Part shown: in pieces, positions 24,019 to 32,985 of the stretch
Layout: the number at the start of each line of letters is the position of its first letter
Numbering within the stretch: the first letter of the stretch is position 1
NCBI GenBank assembly: GCA_910584205.1
Contig: CAJUAA010000037.1
Span: forward strand, 1-42,446
DNA length: 42,446 nucleotides
Direction: 5' to 3'
Source of the DNA: an uncultured Lachnospiraceae bacterium
GTDB taxonomy: Bacteria > Bacillota > Clostridia > Lachnospirales > Lachnospiraceae
Notes under the pieces: model-generated
Databases searched by the model: none
Told to the model about the DNA's origin: nothing
The model's input: the letters and a program-made list of their open reading frames with translations, nothing else
Program-made: the position numbers and the translations under genes

Positions 24019-25857
24019 ATGAAAAAACTATATGATTATATCACTTCGTCCGTTACCCGCCAGCTGTTCTTTACTTTTATCGTTCTGGCCCTGGTGCCGC
24101 TGGTAACCCTGCAGCTGGTCACGACGTTTACGTATACGAACACGTCCCGCCGGATGCTGTCCGCGTCGGCGCAGGGGGAGGTACAGTGGGCGCTGGACAG
24201 CATGGAGCGGGTTTTCTCCGATGTGTCCAGGCTGTGTCAGAGCATTCAGAACACATCGGCTTTTCAGGAGCGCATGCGCAGGACGTATCCGGACCAGAAG
24301 AGCCGGTTTTCCGAGGAACTGGAGGCGGATATGGATCTGGCCAGCATGATGGGGGGCAATACGGAGGTACACGGCATGTATGTGCTCGGGAGAAACGAGC
24401 TGTGCTGCAAGTCCAGCACCAATACGCTGCGCTACCGGGATTTCCGCACTGCCCGCTGGTTTTCCGACGCGGTGGAGAAGAAGGAGGGACAGTGGTACGG
24501 CTTTCACAATGAAAGCTATGTAGTCCGGGTGTCCAATCAGCGGTTTATCAGCTACTGCGAGCCTTATATCAATCAGGCCAACGGCAACGCCAGCGGCGTG
24601 ATCGTGGTGGAGATCGGGGAAGACGCCATCGCTCCCATCTTCAACCGCAGCTCGGACATGAAGAACCAGCTGCTTCTGCTGGACGAGAATTATGACGTTC
24701 TCTATCAGCCGCAGAGTGTCTGGCTGGGCGAACAGGCCATAGCGGAGATCACCGGCGGATTTGCCCGTCTGACCGAAGAACAGCAGGAGGAGCTGAAGGA
24801 GGGGCAGAGCGTGACCTTGAGAGTGGACGGGGCGCTGGCAGTCTGCCGGCATTCCCCGGCCACGGGCTGGTATCTGGTGGGCGTGACTTCCATGGGGGAG
24901 ATTAACCGGAGCCTGAATTATGTACTCAGTCTGACGCTTGGAATCTTTGTGCTGGCGCTTCTGGGTTTTGCTTTTTCCTCCTCCTTTCTGGCGCGGAGGT
25001 TTACGCGGCCCATCATCGACATGCAGACGGCCATGCGGTCTGTGGAGGAGGGGGATCTGGCGGTCCGTCTGGAAGTGCGGGGACAGAACGAGACGGCCAG
25101 GCTGGCGGCCAGCTTCAACCATATGGTGGAGACGATCCAGGAGCTTATGAATTCCATCTATGAGAAGCAGGCAAGGCTCAGAAAGCTGGAGCTTCGGGCG
25201 CTGCAGGCACAGATCAATCCGCATTTCCTGTACAATTCGCTGGATTCCATCATGTGGCTGTTCCGGATGGACCGGAAAGAGGACGGCATTGCCATGATGC
25301 AGAACCTGGCAGTGCTGTTCCGGATCTCCTTAAGCAAAGGCCACGAGCTGATTCCGGTGCGCTCGGAGCTGAAGCATCTGAACAGCTACATCTCCATCCT
25401 GTCCCTGCGTTACAGCAGCCGTTTTACGGCGCGGGTGGAGGCGGACGAAAGCCTGTACGACTGCGTCTCGCTGAAGTTGATGCTGCAGCCTCTGGTGGAA
25501 AACAGCGTTTATCACGGGATCAGCGTGGAGAAGCCCATGATCCACATACGGGTCCGCGTGGAAGCGGACGGCGGAGACCTTCTGTTCCGCGTGGAAGACG
25601 ACGGCGCCGGCATGGCACCGGAGCAGCTGGAGAAACTCCGAAGCTGCGTTGCATGCCCCCCGGATGAAGGAAATGTGCAGCGGGACTGTCAGGAGGGCGG
25701 TTACGGTCTCTGCAATGTGGACGAACGCATCAAGATTTATTTTGGACGGGGATATGGCCTGAGTATTGATTCCGCTCCGGGAGAGGGGACGGCCATCACC
25801 ATTCGGATTCCCAGAAGGCCGGCGTCCGAATCGGAGATGGGGAAAAGCCGGATCTGA
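24019..25857 (+). CDS. YesM/LytS-type sensor histidine kinase
   Basis: 612-residue membrane kinase. Helix 1 at about 15-37, an extracellular sensor domain of about 265 residues, helix 2 near 302-327 (SLTLGIFVLALLGFAF), a HAMP segment (RRFTRPIIDMQTAMRSVEEGDLAVRL), then the His_kinase domain with H402 in QINPHFLYNSLD. The ATPase domain has N495 (PLVENSVYHG), the DDGAGM box and a GYGL box. This is the YesM/YpdA class, which pairs with AraC-type YesN regulators. It probably docks to the anchored binding protein encoded just before it and phosphorylates the regulator encoded 20 bp downstream. Confidence 0.95.
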   Translation: MKKLYDYITSSVTRQLFFTFIVLALVPLVTLQLVTTFTYTNTSRRMLSASAQGEVQWALDSMERVFSDVSRLCQSIQNTSAFQERMRRTYPDQKSRFSEELEADMDLASMMGGNTEVHGMYVLGRNELCCKSSTNTLRYRDFRTARWFSDAVEKKEGQWYGFHNESYVVRVSNQRFISYCEPYINQANGNASGVIVVEIGEDAIAPIFNRSSDMKNQLLLLDENYDVLYQPQSVWLGEQAIAEITGGFARLTEEQQEELKEGQSVTLRVDGALAVCRHSPATGWYLVGVTSMGEINRSLNYVLSLTLGIFVLALLGFAFSSSFLARRFTRPIIDMQTAMRSVEEGDLAVRLEVRGQNETARLAASFNHMVETIQELMNSIYEKQARLRKLELRALQAQINPHFLYNSLDSIMWLFRMDRKEDGIAMMQNLAVLFRISLSKGHELIPVRSELKHLNSYISILSLRYSSRFTARVEADESLYDCVSLKLMLQPLVENSVYHGISVEKPMIHIRVRVEADGGDLLFRVEDDGAGMAPEQLEKLRSCVACPPDEGNVQRDCQEGGYGLCNVDERIKIYFGRGYGLSIDSAPGEGTAITIRIPRRPASESEMGKSRI

Positions 25858-25877
25858 CCGGCGTAAGGAGAAGGGGT

Positions 25878-27521
25878 ATGTATCGAGCGATTTTATGTGA
25901 TGACAACGAGATCATAGCGCAGGGTCTGAGCGGGGCGATGCCGTGGAGCAGCCTTGGGATCGAATTTGGGGGCTGTTGTTACGACGGACTGGCGGCCAAA
26001 GAGCTTCTGGACCAGGAGATGGCGGATATCCTGATCAGCGACGTGCGGATGCCGTTTATGGACGGACTGGAGCTGACCAGATACGCCAGGGAAAAGAATC
26101 CGGATATCCGGGTGATCATCATCAGCGGCTATGATGATTTCCGCTATGCTCAGGAGGCGATCAAGCTGGGGGCCATGGATTATCTGCTGAAGCCGGTGGA
26201 CCCTGAAGAACTGGCCGGGCTTTTGAAACGTGCGGTCCGGGAATGCCGCCAGCGGGAGGAGCAGAAGGCCCTGGCCAGCAAGGACGAACAGAACCGCCAG
26301 GGGGAGCAGATGCGCTGCCTGATCTATGACGGGCCAAAGGTTTTTGAAGCCCGTTACGGGAGCGGCCCGTTTCAGAAGGTGTCCAGGACCGCCAGCGTGG
26401 TGCTGGTGGCGGCCATCGACAACTTTGACCAGCTGAAGCTGCGTCTGAGCGCGGAAGAGCAGCAGGGGATCAACCGGGATTTTTTCCGGTGCATGGAGAA
26501 ATATGCGCCGGAGCTGTGCGTGTTCGAACGCCGTTACGGGTCTGCCGCGGGCTATATTCTGGGGAACGGCAGGGACAGGGACCTGGTCCGCCGGAAACTG
26601 GAGGACTGCATGGGCCTTGTACGCAGGGCATTTCGGAAGATCTGTCCGGATGTGACGATTACCTTTGGGATCAGCAGGGTCCGCCGTAATGCGGGGGAAC
26701 TTCAAAGATCCTATACGGAGGCCATGCTGGCGCTGCAGGAGCGGTTTGTGTATCCGCCCGGTTCCGATATTTTCTATGAACAGGTCGATACGGGAAGAGA
26801 CGTTACCACGGAGGAATTTGACAAGCTGGTAACCGTCTCCGAACTGGTGGAACGGATCAGGCAGGGAGACCGGACCGGCGCGCGCAGGCAGCTGGACGAG
26901 CTGAAGCGGCAGCTGCAGGATCTGGGAGGAAGGTCCTATCTGTTCATGAAACTGTTTGTGGGAAATATTTTTACCAGTATTTTTGAGGACCTGCAGCAGT
27001 TCGGCATCGAAAAGGAAGATCTGGATATCGACGTCATGGGCGAGTACCAGCAGATCACGGAGATGCAGAGCGTGGAACAGGCCATGGACCGGCTGTACCA
27101 GTACGCGGTGCGGGTCATGGAGCTCATCGAGAGCAACAGCTGCAGCAGCAATGTGAAGACGGTCATGAAAGCCTGCCGTTACATCGAAGAGCACTATATG
27201 GAGCAGACGCTGAACATGGACGATGTGGCGGGGCATATCCATATGAGCCCCAGCTATTTTTCCGTGATCTTCAAGCGGGAGACGGGGGTCAGTTTTACGG
27301 ACTATCTGATCCGGCTCCGGATTCGGAAATCCCAGGAGCTGATGCAGAACACGGATCTGAAGATCTACGAGATTTCCGCCCGGGTGGGATACGATACGGC
27401 GGCGTATTACAGTACGGCGTTCAGAAAGGAGACGGGGGTCTCTCCGACGGAATACAAGAAGAGCATCTCACGGAAAACTCAGGGGGACAGGAAGGAAGCG
27501 GAATCAGGGAAAGAGGAATAG
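25878..27521 (+). CDS. YesN-type response regulator with AraC DNA-binding domain
   Basis: 547 residues. Receiver domain 1-120 with acidic D8 and D9, phospho-acceptor D55 (LISDVRMP), S83 and K105 (LLKP). A middle region (about 130-420) resembles the degenerate GGDEF-like module of YesN proteins. The C-terminal AraC HTH pair runs about 430-535 (MDDVAGHIHMSPSYFSVIFKRE, then YEISARVGYDTAAYYSTAFRKE). It presumably binds promoters of the flanking importers and the catabolic operon; candidate sites are the GATTTGATTT words. A terminator follows, separating it from the second importer. Confidence 0.95.
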   Translation: MYRAILCDDNEIIAQGLSGAMPWSSLGIEFGGCCYDGLAAKELLDQEMADILISDVRMPFMDGLELTRYAREKNPDIRVIIISGYDDFRYAQEAIKLGAMDYLLKPVDPEELAGLLKRAVRECRQREEQKALASKDEQNRQGEQMRCLIYDGPKVFEARYGSGPFQKVSRTASVVLVAAIDNFDQLKLRLSAEEQQGINRDFFRCMEKYAPELCVFERRYGSAAGYILGNGRDRDLVRRKLEDCMGLVRRAFRKICPDVTITFGISRVRRNAGELQRSYTEAMLALQERFVYPPGSDIFYEQVDTGRDVTTEEFDKLVTVSELVERIRQGDRTGARRQLDELKRQLQDLGGRSYLFMKLFVGNIFTSIFEDLQQFGIEKEDLDIDVMGEYQQITEMQSVEQAMDRLYQYAVRVMELIESNSCSSNVKTVMKACRYIEEHYMEQTLNMDDVAGHIHMSPSYFSVIFKRETGVSFTDYLIRLRIRKSQELMQNTDLKIYEISARVGYDTAAYYSTAFRKETGVSPTEYKKSISRKTQGDRKEAESGKEE

Positions 27522-27529
27522 GCGGAGAG

Positions 27530-27558
27530 GGATCCTGCAAAAGGCAGGGTCCTTTTTT
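27530..27558 (+). terminator. Rho-independent terminator after the three-component operon
   Basis: GGATCCTGC pairs with GCAGGGTCC (one G-T pair) around an AAAAG loop, with a six-T tail. It insulates the regulators from the second importer. Confidence 0.85.
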
Positions 27559-27573
27559 GGTTTACGCAATATG

Positions 27574-27601
27574 ATTTTGAAAGGAATGCGAATCAAAATT
27601 G
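27574..27601. promoter_or_regulatory. Inverted repeat of the GATTTTGA word upstream of importer 2
   Basis: ATTTTGA (27575-27581) and TCAAAAT (27594-27600) face each other across 12 bp; the left arm extends to GATTTTGAAAGG, close to the word at 22944. It lies about 90 bp upstream of the second binding-protein gene, and no clear vegetative promoter with both hexamers is seen downstream. It is the best single candidate for a response-regulator operator in the window. Confidence 0.5.
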
Positions 27602-27687
27602 ATGTACAAAAGGGCGGGGGATCGGGTATCCTAGAAAAAGATTCGGGGGCAACAGACGATTGATCCCACAAAAGGAGGTACAACATC

Positions 27688-28803
27688 ATGAAAAAAAGAA
27701 TGGCATTATTGCTCGTACTGGCGATGACAGGCTGCCTGTTCGCAGGCTGCGGTTCCGGCGGCGGCGACGCGGGACAGGTGCCGCCTGACGCGGCGGAGGC
27801 GCCGGCTTCCGATGCGGCGGACGGAGACGCTGCGCCTGCGGAAAGTACAGGTTCCGGCGGGGGTTACACCATCGCGCTGTGCAACAATTCCCTGGGTGAG
27901 ACCTGGCGTTATCAGATGGTGGCGGAATTCGAGCAGGCCGCAGAGGAGCTGAAGGAGCAGGGAGTCATCAAGGAATATCTGGAGACCAACGCGGATGCGG
28001 ACGCATCCAAACAGATCTCGGATATGGAGGACCTGATCTCCAAGGGAGTGGACGGCATCCTGATCGCCGTGCAGAATCCCACCGCTTTGAACAATATCAT
28101 CGAAGAAGCGGCGGACGCGGGCATCAAGGTCGTGGCGTTCAACGCGCTGCCTGACACGGACAAGGTGGTGGCAAAGGTTAATCAGTCCGATGAGAACTTC
28201 GGGCGCATCGGCGCGGAATTCCTTGTGGAAGCGCTGGACGGCAAGGGTAAGATCATCGTCCTGCAGGGCGTTGCAGGCAATACGATCAGCATCGGACGCT
28301 GGAACGGCGCGAAAGCGGTCTTCGACCAGTATCCGGATATCGAGATCGTAGGCGAAGCCAACGGAGACTGGGATTATTCCGCAGGAAAGGCGGCGACGGA
28401 AGCGCTTCTGTCCGCAAACCCGGAGATCGACGGCGTGTGGTCTCAGGGCGGCGCCATGACGCAGGGCGCCATCGACGCGTTCGTGGCTGCCGGACGCCCG
28501 CTGGTCCCCATGTCCGGAGAATCCGGCAACGGATTCATGGCTTCCTGGCTGCAGTATAAAGGAGTGGACAAGTTTGATTCCGTGGCTCCGGTCTATGACT
28601 GCGCCATGGTGGTAGACGCCATGAACGTGCTGATCGACGCGCTGGACGGCAAAGAAGTGGAGTTCGACCAGTCGGATATGCATATGGATGTCATCACAGC
28701 CGACACCATCGGGGACTATTATCGTCCGGATCTTCCGGATTCCTACTGGGCGGGTACGCGTCTGACCGACGAGAATCTGAAGAAACTGTTTGAAGTGAAA
28801 TAA
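27688..28803 (+). CDS. Rbs-type ABC transporter substrate-binding lipoprotein (cassette 2)
   Basis: 371-residue RbsB-class binding protein. Lipoprotein signal peptide with two possible lipobox Cys (TGC and the better LFAGC), then an Ala/Pro/Asp-rich linker to about 54. Mature domain YTIALCNNSLGETWRYQM; second lobe WSQGGAMTQGAIDAF and SGESGNGFM, shared with the cassette-1 protein at 10645. AAAGGAGG precedes ATG 27688. First gene of an importer operon placed directly behind the sensor system. Ligand unknown but probably of the same chemical type as cassette 1. Confidence 0.92.
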   Translation: MKKRMALLLVLAMTGCLFAGCGSGGGDAGQVPPDAAEAPASDAADGDAAPAESTGSGGGYTIALCNNSLGETWRYQMVAEFEQAAEELKEQGVIKEYLETNADADASKQISDMEDLISKGVDGILIAVQNPTALNNIIEEAADAGIKVVAFNALPDTDKVVAKVNQSDENFGRIGAEFLVEALDGKGKIIVLQGVAGNTISIGRWNGAKAVFDQYPDIEIVGEANGDWDYSAGKAATEALLSANPEIDGVWSQGGAMTQGAIDAFVAAGRPLVPMSGESGNGFMASWLQYKGVDKFDSVAPVYDCAMVVDAMNVLIDALDGKEVEFDQSDMHMDVITADTIGDYYRPDLPDSYWAGTRLTDENLKKLFEVK

Positions 28804-28810
28804 CAATACG

Positions 28811-28872
28811 GGCATCATGGATGCCGCAGGACTGCAGGCAGGCACAGGCCGGCCCGAATCCGGCGGCATCTG
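28811..28872 (+). promoter_or_regulatory. Intercistronic hairpins after binding protein (cassette 2)
   Basis: GGCATC-atg-GATGCC (28811-28825) can form a small hairpin, and the same GATGCCG can instead pair with a distant CGGCATC near 28864-28870. No U-run. Probably mRNA stabilisation; alternative pairing is only a possibility. Confidence 0.35.
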
Positions 28873-28898
28873 TCATCTAATCGAAAGGGGGAACTATC

Positions 28899-30422
28899 AT
28901 GTCGGACTGCATACTGAAGATGGAACACATCACCAAACGGTTTTCCGGCGTTACAGCACTCGATGATGTGAGTTTTTCCTGCGAGAAGGGGAAGATCCAT
29001 ATACTGGCAGGGGAAAATGGTGCTGGGAAAAGTACGATTCTGAAGATACTGGCGGGGGTCTATCTGCCGGACGGCGGTACGATCACGCTCCGGGGGGAGC
29101 AGGTACGGTTCCACAGTCCGACGGACTCACAGAAAGCCGGCATCGGCATGGTCTTCCAGGAACTGACCCAGATCAATGAGCTGACAATTTTTGAAAATGT
29201 TTTTCTCAGTACGGAGCGTACCCGGGGCGGACTCATCAACCGGAAAGAGCAGCTGGAGATCCTGGAACGTTATATGGAACAGTACGGCCTCAAGATGGAC
29301 CCGTCCACCATTGTGGACCGGCTCTCTGTGGGGCAGAAGCAACTGGTGGAGATCCTGAAGGTGCTGGTGCGCGATCCGGAAATCGTGATTCTGGACGAAC
29401 CCACCTCCGCGCTGGCGGCCGATGAGGTGCAGATCCTGTTCCGTATCATGCAGAAGCTGAAGGAGGAAGGAAAGGCGGTCATCTTCATCAGCCATCGTAT
29501 GGAGGAGATGTTTGAGATCGGAGACCTGGTCACAGTCTTTAAGGACGGGAAATACATCGACACGACGCCGGTATCGGAGATGGACACCGATCTGCTGATC
29601 TCAAAGATGGTGGGGCGTACGCTGCAGGATATCTTTCCGCCCCACAACAGCGCGGAGTCGGAAGAGGTGATTCTGGAACTGAAGGGCTATCAGGTCTTTC
29701 CGGACAGCGAGCCGGTGGATCTGCGGGTACATAAAGGGGAAGTGATCGGCATTGCGGGACTGACCGGCCACGGCCAGACGGAGTTTATCAATTCTCTGGC
29801 AGGACTTCATCACACCGCCGGCGGGACGGTTGAGATCAGAGGAAAGGAAGCCCGCTTAAAAAACAGCTCCCAGGCGGTGAAAAGCGGCGTTGCGCTGGTG
29901 CCCGGGGACCGGAAGCAGGAGGGGCTTATGCTGATCCAGAGCATCCGGATGAACATGGCCGTGGGCAGTATGGGCATGCGGAAAAAATACGGCCTGTTTA
30001 TCGACCAGAAGGCGGAACGCGGCATGGTGGAGGAATACCAGAACCGGCTTAAGATCAAGATGGCGGGAGCCGCCCAGGAAGCGTCTGAGCTGTCCGGCGG
30101 CAACCAGCAGAAAGTAGTTCTGGCCAAGGAACTGGCCATACGGCCCAGGGTAATCCTGTTCAACGAGCCTACCAAGGGAATCGACGTGGGCAGCAAGCGG
30201 GAATTTTATTATATCATGCGTGACCTGGCCGAACAGGGGGTGGCGGTGCTGCTGTATTCCTCCGACCTGATGGAGGTTATGGGCATGAGCGACCAGGTAC
30301 TGGTCATGTATGAAAACAATGTGGTCGCCCGGCTTTCCGGGGATGAGATCGAGGAAGAGCAGATCATGCGCCATATCATGGGCGTGGGCGCGGAGAAAGG
30401 CGGTGAAACATATGAAAGATAA
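28899..30422 (+). CDS. Rbs-type sugar ABC ATP-binding protein, two ATPase domains (cassette 2)
   Basis: 507 residues, RbsA/MglA class. Domain 1: Walker A GENGAGKST at 38-46, signature LSVGQKQLVEI, Walker B IVILDEPTSAL. Domain 2: degenerate Walker A (GLTGHGQTE), LSGGNQQKVVLAK and VILFNEPTKGID. AAAGGGGG lies just before the ATG. Its end overlaps the first permease by 11 bp. Domain order and motifs match the cassette-1 ATPase, supporting duplication of a whole importer. Confidence 0.95.
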   Translation: MSDCILKMEHITKRFSGVTALDDVSFSCEKGKIHILAGENGAGKSTILKILAGVYLPDGGTITLRGEQVRFHSPTDSQKAGIGMVFQELTQINELTIFENVFLSTERTRGGLINRKEQLEILERYMEQYGLKMDPSTIVDRLSVGQKQLVEILKVLVRDPEIVILDEPTSALAADEVQILFRIMQKLKEEGKAVIFISHRMEEMFEIGDLVTVFKDGKYIDTTPVSEMDTDLLISKMVGRTLQDIFPPHNSAESEEVILELKGYQVFPDSEPVDLRVHKGEVIGIAGLTGHGQTEFINSLAGLHHTAGGTVEIRGKEARLKNSSQAVKSGVALVPGDRKQEGLMLIQSIRMNMAVGSMGMRKKYGLFIDQKAERGMVEEYQNRLKIKMAGAAQEASELSGGNQQKVVLAKELAIRPRVILFNEPTKGIDVGSKREFYYIMRDLAEQGVAVLLYSSDLMEVMGMSDQVLVMYENNVVARLSGDEIEEEQIMRHIMGVGAEKGGETYER

Positions 30423-31401
30423 AAGCGGCAGTTCCTTCCGCCTGCGCGGAGCGGATTTTTCCTATCGTTATTTTCATCAGTGCTTTATCATCGGATTCGT
30501 GATCGTGGTCATTGCCGTCATGAGCCTGATTTCCGAGAGCTTTCGTACGGCCTATAATTACGGCAATCTGATGAACAGCTGCTTTGCGCTGATGCTGGCG
30601 GCCTTTGGACAGTTCCTGGTCATCCTGACCGGGGATATCGACATCTCTGTCGGCAGCATGGTGGCTCTTGGGAACTGCCTTTCGGCTTATATCATGACGG
30701 TCATGCCCACCGGCACCGGCGCGGTTCTGGCCGTGCTTGCCACGCTGGCGGCCGGCCTGCTGTGCGGCGCCTTAAACGGCGTGTTCGTGGCCGTCTTCCG
30801 GCTTCCGGCCATCATCGTTACCATTGCGGGCTCCGCCATCTTCAAGGGGATCGCGCTCATACTCATGCCGGAGCCGGGCGGCACCGTGCATGGGGGCTTC
30901 AGCAAAGTACTCACCTGGAAGGCGGCCAGGCTGGTGCCCATGAGTTTCTTCCTGATGGTGATCTGCATCGTCTTTCTGGTCATCCTGACCAACCGGACGT
31001 CCTTTGGGAAATCCCTGCGGGCGGTGGGCGGCAATGAAAGCGCCGCCTTCGGGACCGGCGTCCGGGTGGGGAGGGTCCGTTTTACGGTCTATGTGCTCTC
31101 CGGCCTGTTCTGCGCCATGAGCGGCCTGTATCTGTCGGCCAGGACCAGCTGCGGGGATGCCAACATCGGCAATACCTATACAGTCTATTCCATCAGCGCC
31201 GCGGTGGTCGGGGGAACGCTGATGACGGGAGCCGTGGGCGAAGCCTATGGAACGGCCTGCGGCGCGCTGGTCATTTACCTGATCAACAGCATCCTGAACA
31301 TGCTGGATGTGAGCACCTTTTATCAATATGCCTGCCAGGGCGCGGTTCTGATCTTCGCGCTGATGATCGGCAGCTTCGAGACACGCCGCAGAGGGTTATA
31401 G
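30412..31401 (+). CDS. Rbs-type ABC permease A (cassette 2)
   Basis: RbsC-family membrane subunit, 329 residues. First helix about 24-41, family motif LTGDIDISVGS at 72-82 (GD instead of the common GG), C-terminal glycine motif VVGGTLMTGAVG. The start is ATG 30412 inside the end of the ATPase gene, preceded by AAAGGCGGTGA. The open frame extends back to 30310, but that part lies within ATPase coding sequence and gives no membrane-protein N-terminus. Confidence 0.93.
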   Translation: MKDKSGSSFRLRGADFSYRYFHQCFIIGFVIVVIAVMSLISESFRTAYNYGNLMNSCFALMLAAFGQFLVILTGDIDISVGSMVALGNCLSAYIMTVMPTGTGAVLAVLATLAAGLLCGALNGVFVAVFRLPAIIVTIAGSAIFKGIALILMPEPGGTVHGGFSKVLTWKAARLVPMSFFLMVICIVFLVILTNRTSFGKSLRAVGGNESAAFGTGVRVGRVRFTVYVLSGLFCAMSGLYLSARTSCGDANIGNTYTVYSISAAVVGGTLMTGAVGEAYGTACGALVIYLINSILNMLDVSTFYQYACQGAVLIFALMIGSFETRRRGL

Positions 31402-31413
31402 GAGGGATACAAG

Positions 31414-32370
31414 ATGAAAGAAAACAAACTGGATTTCCTGCGGACGCATTTTAACCAGTATGCGGTCTACCTGTTTCTGGTACTCATGCTGCTGCTGGCG
31501 CAGCTGTATTCGCCCACTTATCTGCAGCTGACCCATATGATGGGCGTGTTCCGTCTGGCTTCCTTTATGGGAATGGCCGCCATTGCCCAGACGATCGTCA
31601 TCATATCCGGCGGCATCGACCTGTCGATCCCCTATACGATCTCTTTTTCCTACATTCTGGCGGCGCATTATATGAACAGCCTGGACGGAAATATTCCGCA
31701 GGCCATGGCGGCGTGCCTGATTCTGGCCGTCATCGTGGGCTCGGTCAACGGGGCGGGGGTATGCCTCATGAAAATCCCGGCGTTTATCATGACGCTGGGC
31801 GTGGGGACCGTGGTGCGCGGCGCCTACATGATCTGGACGAAAGGAACGCCCAAGGGCTATACGGCACCGCTGATCCGCACCATCTCCAACAGCAGCCTCG
31901 GCCCGGTTCCCTGTATCGTGATCGTATGGTTCGTACTGGGCGCCATCGCAGTCGTCATGCTCAGGTACACGCCTTACGGCAGGAAGATTCATGCGGTGGG
32001 AAGCAGCGCGACAGTGGCGCAGTTTTCCGGCATCAACACGAAAGCGGTTCTGTTCAGCGTCTATATACTGTCCGCTGCCATTGCCTGTATCACCGGATTT
32101 TTCCTGATCGGCTATACAGGCGAGAGCTATCTGGATGCGGGACTTGCCTATGACACGGCGGTTATCGCCGCGGTTATTATCGGCGGCACTTCCATAAACG
32201 GAGGAAAGGGCGGCTATCTGGGATCTGCGGCGGGGTCGCTTATTATGATTGTATTTACGGATTTTCTGCAGATCGTCCGCATGTCGGAGGGGCTGCGCCA
32301 GGTGGGACAGGGCATCCTGATCCTGCTTCTGGTCATGCTCTATGCAAGGGGACGCAGAGTCCGTGTTTAA
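31414..32370 (+). CDS. Rbs-type ABC permease B (cassette 2)
   Basis: RbsC-family membrane subunit, 318 residues. First helix about 16-32, motif SGGIDLSIP at 65-73, glycine motif IIGGTSINGGKGGY near the end, basic C-terminus (RGRRVRV). It pairs with the preceding permease, repeating the two-permease design of cassette 1. RBS GGAGGG before the ATG; 21 bp to the next gene. Confidence 0.93.
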   Translation: MKENKLDFLRTHFNQYAVYLFLVLMLLLAQLYSPTYLQLTHMMGVFRLASFMGMAAIAQTIVIISGGIDLSIPYTISFSYILAAHYMNSLDGNIPQAMAACLILAVIVGSVNGAGVCLMKIPAFIMTLGVGTVVRGAYMIWTKGTPKGYTAPLIRTISNSSLGPVPCIVIVWFVLGAIAVVMLRYTPYGRKIHAVGSSATVAQFSGINTKAVLFSVYILSAAIACITGFFLIGYTGESYLDAGLAYDTAVIAAVIIGGTSINGGKGGYLGSAAGSLIMIVFTDFLQIVRMSEGLRQVGQGILILLLVMLYARGRRVRV

Positions 32371-32391
32371 GAACAGGAGGTATCTATCATT

Positions 32392-32985
32392 ATGAAATTT
32401 ATTGACATTTCCCGTCCCCTTCTGAAAGCGCCGAAATATCCCACGGCTCCTGATACCGTGCTGGATCAGGTGGACCGGATTGCAGAAGGGAAGGACAGCA
32501 ACTTTACACACATTACTACCAATACCCATGCCGGGACCCACGCGGACGCGTTCTGTCATTTTGTGGACGGCGGTACGGCCATCGGCGATATGCCGCTGGA
32601 GCTGTATTACGGTCCCTGCCGCGTACTGAGCTTCCCGGAGCGGACGATTCTGACCAGAGAAGATTTTCAGGGAAAGCTTACAGGAGCCGAGCGCGTGGCC
32701 ATCCACGGAGGAGGCTTCACCTATCTGAGGGCGGACGCGGCGCAGTATCTTGCGGACTGCGGGATCCGCTGTCTTGTAACCGACGGCTGGAGCCCGGCGC
32801 CGCTGGACAATGAAAAGGAGATACACAGGATTCTTCTTCTGAACCATGTGGCCGTTATCGAAAATGTAATTCTGGACCATGTGAAGGACGGGGATTATGA
32901 TCTGATCGCTTTTCCGGCCAATTTCGGAGATACAGACGGCGCGCCGGTCCGCGCCGTGTTGGTGGAGCAGGAGGAAACCATATGA
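32392..32985 (+). CDS. Cyclase-family metal-dependent hydrolase, copy 2
   Basis: PF04199-type hydrolase, 197 residues, shorter than copy 1. The metal motif is intact, H46, H50, D52, H56 in HAGTHADAFCH, at the same residue numbers as copy 1 but with F where Pro is usual. A later segment (LVTDGWSPAPLDNEKEIHRILLLNHVAVIENV) matches the family's second half. CAGGAGG precedes the ATG. It is co-transcribed with importer 2 and overlaps the malic enzyme start by 4 bp, so it likely acts on the compound just imported, for example opening a lactone (inference). Confidence 0.87.
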   Translation: MKFIDISRPLLKAPKYPTAPDTVLDQVDRIAEGKDSNFTHITTNTHAGTHADAFCHFVDGGTAIGDMPLELYYGPCRVLSFPERTILTREDFQGKLTGAERVAIHGGGFTYLRADAAQYLADCGIRCLVTDGWSPAPLDNEKEIHRILLLNHVAVIENVILDHVKDGDYDLIAFPANFGDTDGAPVRAVLVEQEETI

